A stretch of 64,000 nt of DNA from Sulfurimonas sp. hsl 1-7 (GTDB taxonomy: Bacteria > Campylobacterota > Campylobacteria > Campylobacterales > Sulfurimonadaceae). The stretch covers positions 599,561-663,560 of the forward strand of contig NZ_JAUIRR010000001.1 in assembly GCF_030577135.1 (NCBI RefSeq). The letters run 5' to 3'. Below, piece after piece: positions 62,801-64,000 of this stretch; the first letter of the stretch is position 1; the number at the start of each line of letters is the position of its first letter. The position numbers were made by a program, and so were the translations under genes. The notes beneath the pieces are model-generated. The model was not told where the DNA came from and did not search any database. It was given only the letters and a program-made list of their open reading frames with translations.

Positions 62801-62870
62801 ACCCGAAGATAACCAATGTAATTACATACATCAGTGTCGCTATAGGTCTTTTAATCGCTAATTTATACAT
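59829..62870 (-). CDS. RND-family efflux permease (HAE1 type)
   Basis: 1013 residues, complete, two similar halves each with six helices and a large periplasmic loop. The helix-4 proton-relay residues are IIIDDAIVVVENI (Asp-Asp), typical of hydrophobe/amphiphile exporters rather than the CzcA metal type. Exports drugs, bile-like or other compounds with the adaptor and the outer-membrane protein encoded just before it; substrate unknown. Ten bases after the adaptor gene. Confidence 0.93.
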   Translation of the reverse strand: MYKLAIKRPIATLMYVITLVIFGYMSFKSMPSALFPNVDFPLVTIKTAYPGAEPSTIESQVTDKVEEAISRIGGVDSITSQSSDGVSIVTVKFFLERDIDEAANDVRDKVSAVELPRDAKKPLVSKLDIGGASVINIFLTAKSDTIQNLMVFADEKAKPALQKIMGVGAINIIGYRDREIKIFPNIQALNKYGITVLELNDAVQKENVKIGGGKVITNTNEFILKTKADALSVDELKNIIIKDDVRLKDIAEVKDTLSDPKSYASLSGVQGVTLEVQKISGTNTLDVVKSVKEVVPELQKLAGERFEVKMLQDTTPFIIHSLEDVEFDLIYGAILAAIIVFLFLRNFTITFVSALAIPSSIFGTFALMNYMGYELNKMTLIGLTLAIGIIIDDAIVVVENIYKKLESGMGKFEAAFEGAKEMAFAVLAISAMLLAVFIPVSNMTGIVGKFFESFAMTVGFAIIISYTIAMSFIPSISARALHKGESKFYDLTEPIFRVIDKVYEVLLKGALRFKFLTLIGVVGIFIASLSLFPAIGMDFIPKEDKSEFEIKIKADAGISLEEMIKKSKKIESMVEENENVEFTTLNVGYTSSQEINKALIYVKLVEMQKRELNQEQIIQNFREKLSVFSKDLFITAAAIPNIKGAGASVPYQIVLKSDSFEDLRVAKENLVEYLRAKDGFKDVDTNLDDPKPEYSVRILRENANRQGITASQIAQAVSVAFSSDMEISYFEDNAKQYNITLRFNDEDRKRIEDLKKIQLRSNNGELVYLDGLVEIEKSTSQATIYHYDRQRQVSIYADLFGLDLGGAISYTQAKIDELMPESVTYRFTGFAEEMGKTGQAFATAIGLSIILMYIILAILYESLIQPIIIMVSLPLSIIGVMLALYLSGLQFSLFVMIGFMLLMGMVGKNAVLLVDFANAAMQKGKSADEALIEAGEKRLRPILMTTFAMIFAMIPLAIADGLGSETKAPMSIAVIGGLISSMLLTLFVVPVLYRLINPIDLWLRKFYKNENLD

Positions 62871-62880
62871 ATTTTTTTAC

Positions 62881-63588
62881 CTATTTACTTTGTGTAATGA
62901 TTGTACCGTCACCAAAAAGGCCAACCATAAGATCTTTTGCTTTTACCTCAGCCTGCACTTTACGGTTGTTCTTGTTTGCCAGTGGATATATTTTTGAGAT
63001 AACGCCCGTATATACTGTATCTTCCCCATCTATCTTATACTGAAATTTATTACCCACTTTTACATCTTTGTAATATTTTTGATCAAACTCTAAAACAAGT
63101 TTTCTCTCATGCTTGCTTTGGATCTTAAATACGGTTTTTAGCATCATCCCGTTTACCGTATCACCCACTTCTATCTCTTTAAAAAAGATCACCCCGTCAA
63201 ACGGAGCACGAAGATATGTTTTATCAAATAGTGACTGTGTATAGTCCAGCTTTGCTTTTGCACTCTCATACTTTAAAGCATACGCATCAAACTCAGAGGC
63301 ATCGATCAGGTTTTTAACCTTTTGCTGTCTTTCATAATCTTTTTGCGCATATTTATAAACAACCTTTGCACTCTCAAGATTTGCTTTTGCATCTCTGTTT
63401 TCTAAAGAAGCTAAAACCTCTCCTTTTTTAACAGTGTCTGAGATATCTACGTTGACACGCTCTACTATTCCGCCTGCATCAAATGCCAGTGATGCACTTT
63501 TTTGTGCCAAAACATTAAACGTTGCATACACTTCGCCTGCCGATAAACTCATAGCAAGACCAACTAAACCTATAAATATCTTATTCAT
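62881..63588 (-). CDS. RND periplasmic adaptor (membrane-fusion protein)
   Basis: 235 residues, shorter than the usual 350-400. Signal peptide (KIFIGLVGLAMSLSAGEVYA), lipoyl/hairpin part (GIVERVNVDISDTVKKGEVLASLENRD...LRAPFDGVI), and beta-barrel part. The membrane-proximal domain seems absent or reduced. Bridges the RND pump and TolC-like channel. Overlaps the upstream gene by 8 bases. Confidence 0.88.
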   Translation of the reverse strand: MNKIFIGLVGLAMSLSAGEVYATFNVLAQKSASLAFDAGGIVERVNVDISDTVKKGEVLASLENRDAKANLESAKVVYKYAQKDYERQQKVKNLIDASEFDAYALKYESAKAKLDYTQSLFDKTYLRAPFDGVIFFKEIEVGDTVNGMMLKTVFKIQSKHERKLVLEFDQKYYKDVKVGNKFQYKIDGEDTVYTGVISKIYPLANKNNRKVQAEVKAKDLMVGLFGDGTIITQSK

Positions 63589-64000
63589 CTAAAAACTCCT
63601 CTAAATTTTTTCCGTTGTAAAAGTAATATAAAGCATAGGCAACCTCTAAGTTGTTTAACGCTTCGTTATATGTAGCTTCAGCTTCCGTATGTGAACTCAG
63701 TGCATCGAGATACACCACATTATCTACGATCTTGTGGTTATATTTTTCCGTAATTGTTTTTAGGGCACTTTTTGAAGCTTTTAGTGCACTCGCAGCACTG
63801 GCAATGTTTAACTTTGCCGTTTTAATGCGCTCATGTGAAAGCTCAATGTTTATCTCTTGCTCTTTTGTTTTGTACGCTATCTCACTCTCTAAAGCTTTTG
63901 CCTGTAAAACCAGTGCCTCTTTTTGCTCAGCTAACGTTCCAAAATCAAACAAACGGATATTTGCACTTAACATCAGCGTGTTTTGATTATCTAAAAGAGG
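63581..64000 (-). CDS. TolC-like outer-membrane efflux protein (5' end outside window)
   Basis: The frame stays open from the stop at 63581 to the window end, 139 residues visible. LSANIRLFDFGTLAEQKEAL and the long helical heptad pattern with repeated NVA/TAEATYNEAL-like alpha-barrel segments fit the second half of an OEP protein. The ATG at 63973 is internal. First gene of the three-gene efflux operon. Confidence 0.8.
   Translation of the reverse strand, partial: PLLDNQNTLMLSANIRLFDFGTLAEQKEALVLQAKALESEIAYKTKEQEINIELSHERIKTAKLNIASAASALKASKSALKTITEKYNHKIVDNVVYLDALSSHTEAEATYNEALNNLEVAYALYYFYNGKNLEEFLDE

Noticed and set aside
1-64000. tRNA, rRNA, CRISPR, transposon or prophage
   Set aside because: No cloverleaf, direct-repeat array, transposase or integrase motif seen in any gap or frame.

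Overview
The window is about 37% GC, densely coded, and almost certainly chromosomal DNA of a hydrogen- and sulfur-oxidising campylobacterotan, most like Sulfurimonas or a close relative. The main reason is synteny recalled from Campylobacter and Helicobacter genomes: flgA-ubiX-coaD-tmk-hisS-speA-cysE-aspC, lpxD-ilvH-ilvB, and rpoN-lptB-tsaE followed by a small S4 gene. Supporting traits are the TlpD-like cytosolic chemoreceptor, a complete hyp set with a [NiFe]-hydrogenase, an ars operon and several GGDEF proteins. No rRNA, tRNA, CRISPR array, insertion sequence or prophage was seen, and no gene-free stretch exceeds 300 bases.

Layout. 1-720: 3'-truncated fructosamine-kinase-like gene. 724-3126: FtsH-like zinc protease with two AAA domains that both look catalytically degenerate. 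3160-11381: lipM-type octanoyltransferase, lipA and lpdA on +, then an acyl-carrier-like protein, E2, E1 beta, E1 alpha and an acetyl-CoA synthetase on -. This is a self-contained 2-oxoacid dehydrogenase (probably pyruvate dehydrogenase) module with its own lipoate machinery. 11508-13635: CZB chemoreceptor, AlkD-like repair protein, small membrane protein. 13718-21877: the conserved flgA-to-aspC block, interrupted by a Dps-like ferritin gene. 22026-29591: lysine-rich protein, lpxD, ilvH, ilvB, a WD40 protein, ilvA and a CoA-binding protein.

29662-42541 is the hydrogenase island: hypA, E, D, C, B and a nickel permease on -; a maturation protease and an unrelated AT-rich membrane-protein gene on +; then the large subunit, an 808-residue fusion protein, a second protease-like protein and hypF on -. 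The fusion joins a NirB-like FAD/NAD(P) oxidoreductase, a BFD-type [2Fe-2S] domain and a complete hydrogenase small subunit. It suggests a soluble cytoplasmic H2:NAD(P) oxidoreductase that does not use the HoxFU diaphorase, and it is the most interesting system here.

42579-49905: MOSC protein, CopD-like membrane protein, a PilZ-like sensor, then TIGR02757-rpoN-lptB-tsaE-trpD-S4. 50137-53366: an arsR-arsC-permease operon extended by a Cys-rich mini-protein, a mini-thioredoxin, CcdA and an exported thioredoxin, apparently a thiol-redox relay. 53381-59759: GGDEF-EAL protein, methyltransferase, metallophosphoesterase, and a diguanylate cyclase with two different periplasmic binding domains. 59829-64000: RND efflux permease, adaptor and the 3' part of a TolC-like gene.

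Functions and synteny are recognised by eye from motifs; no database search was run.
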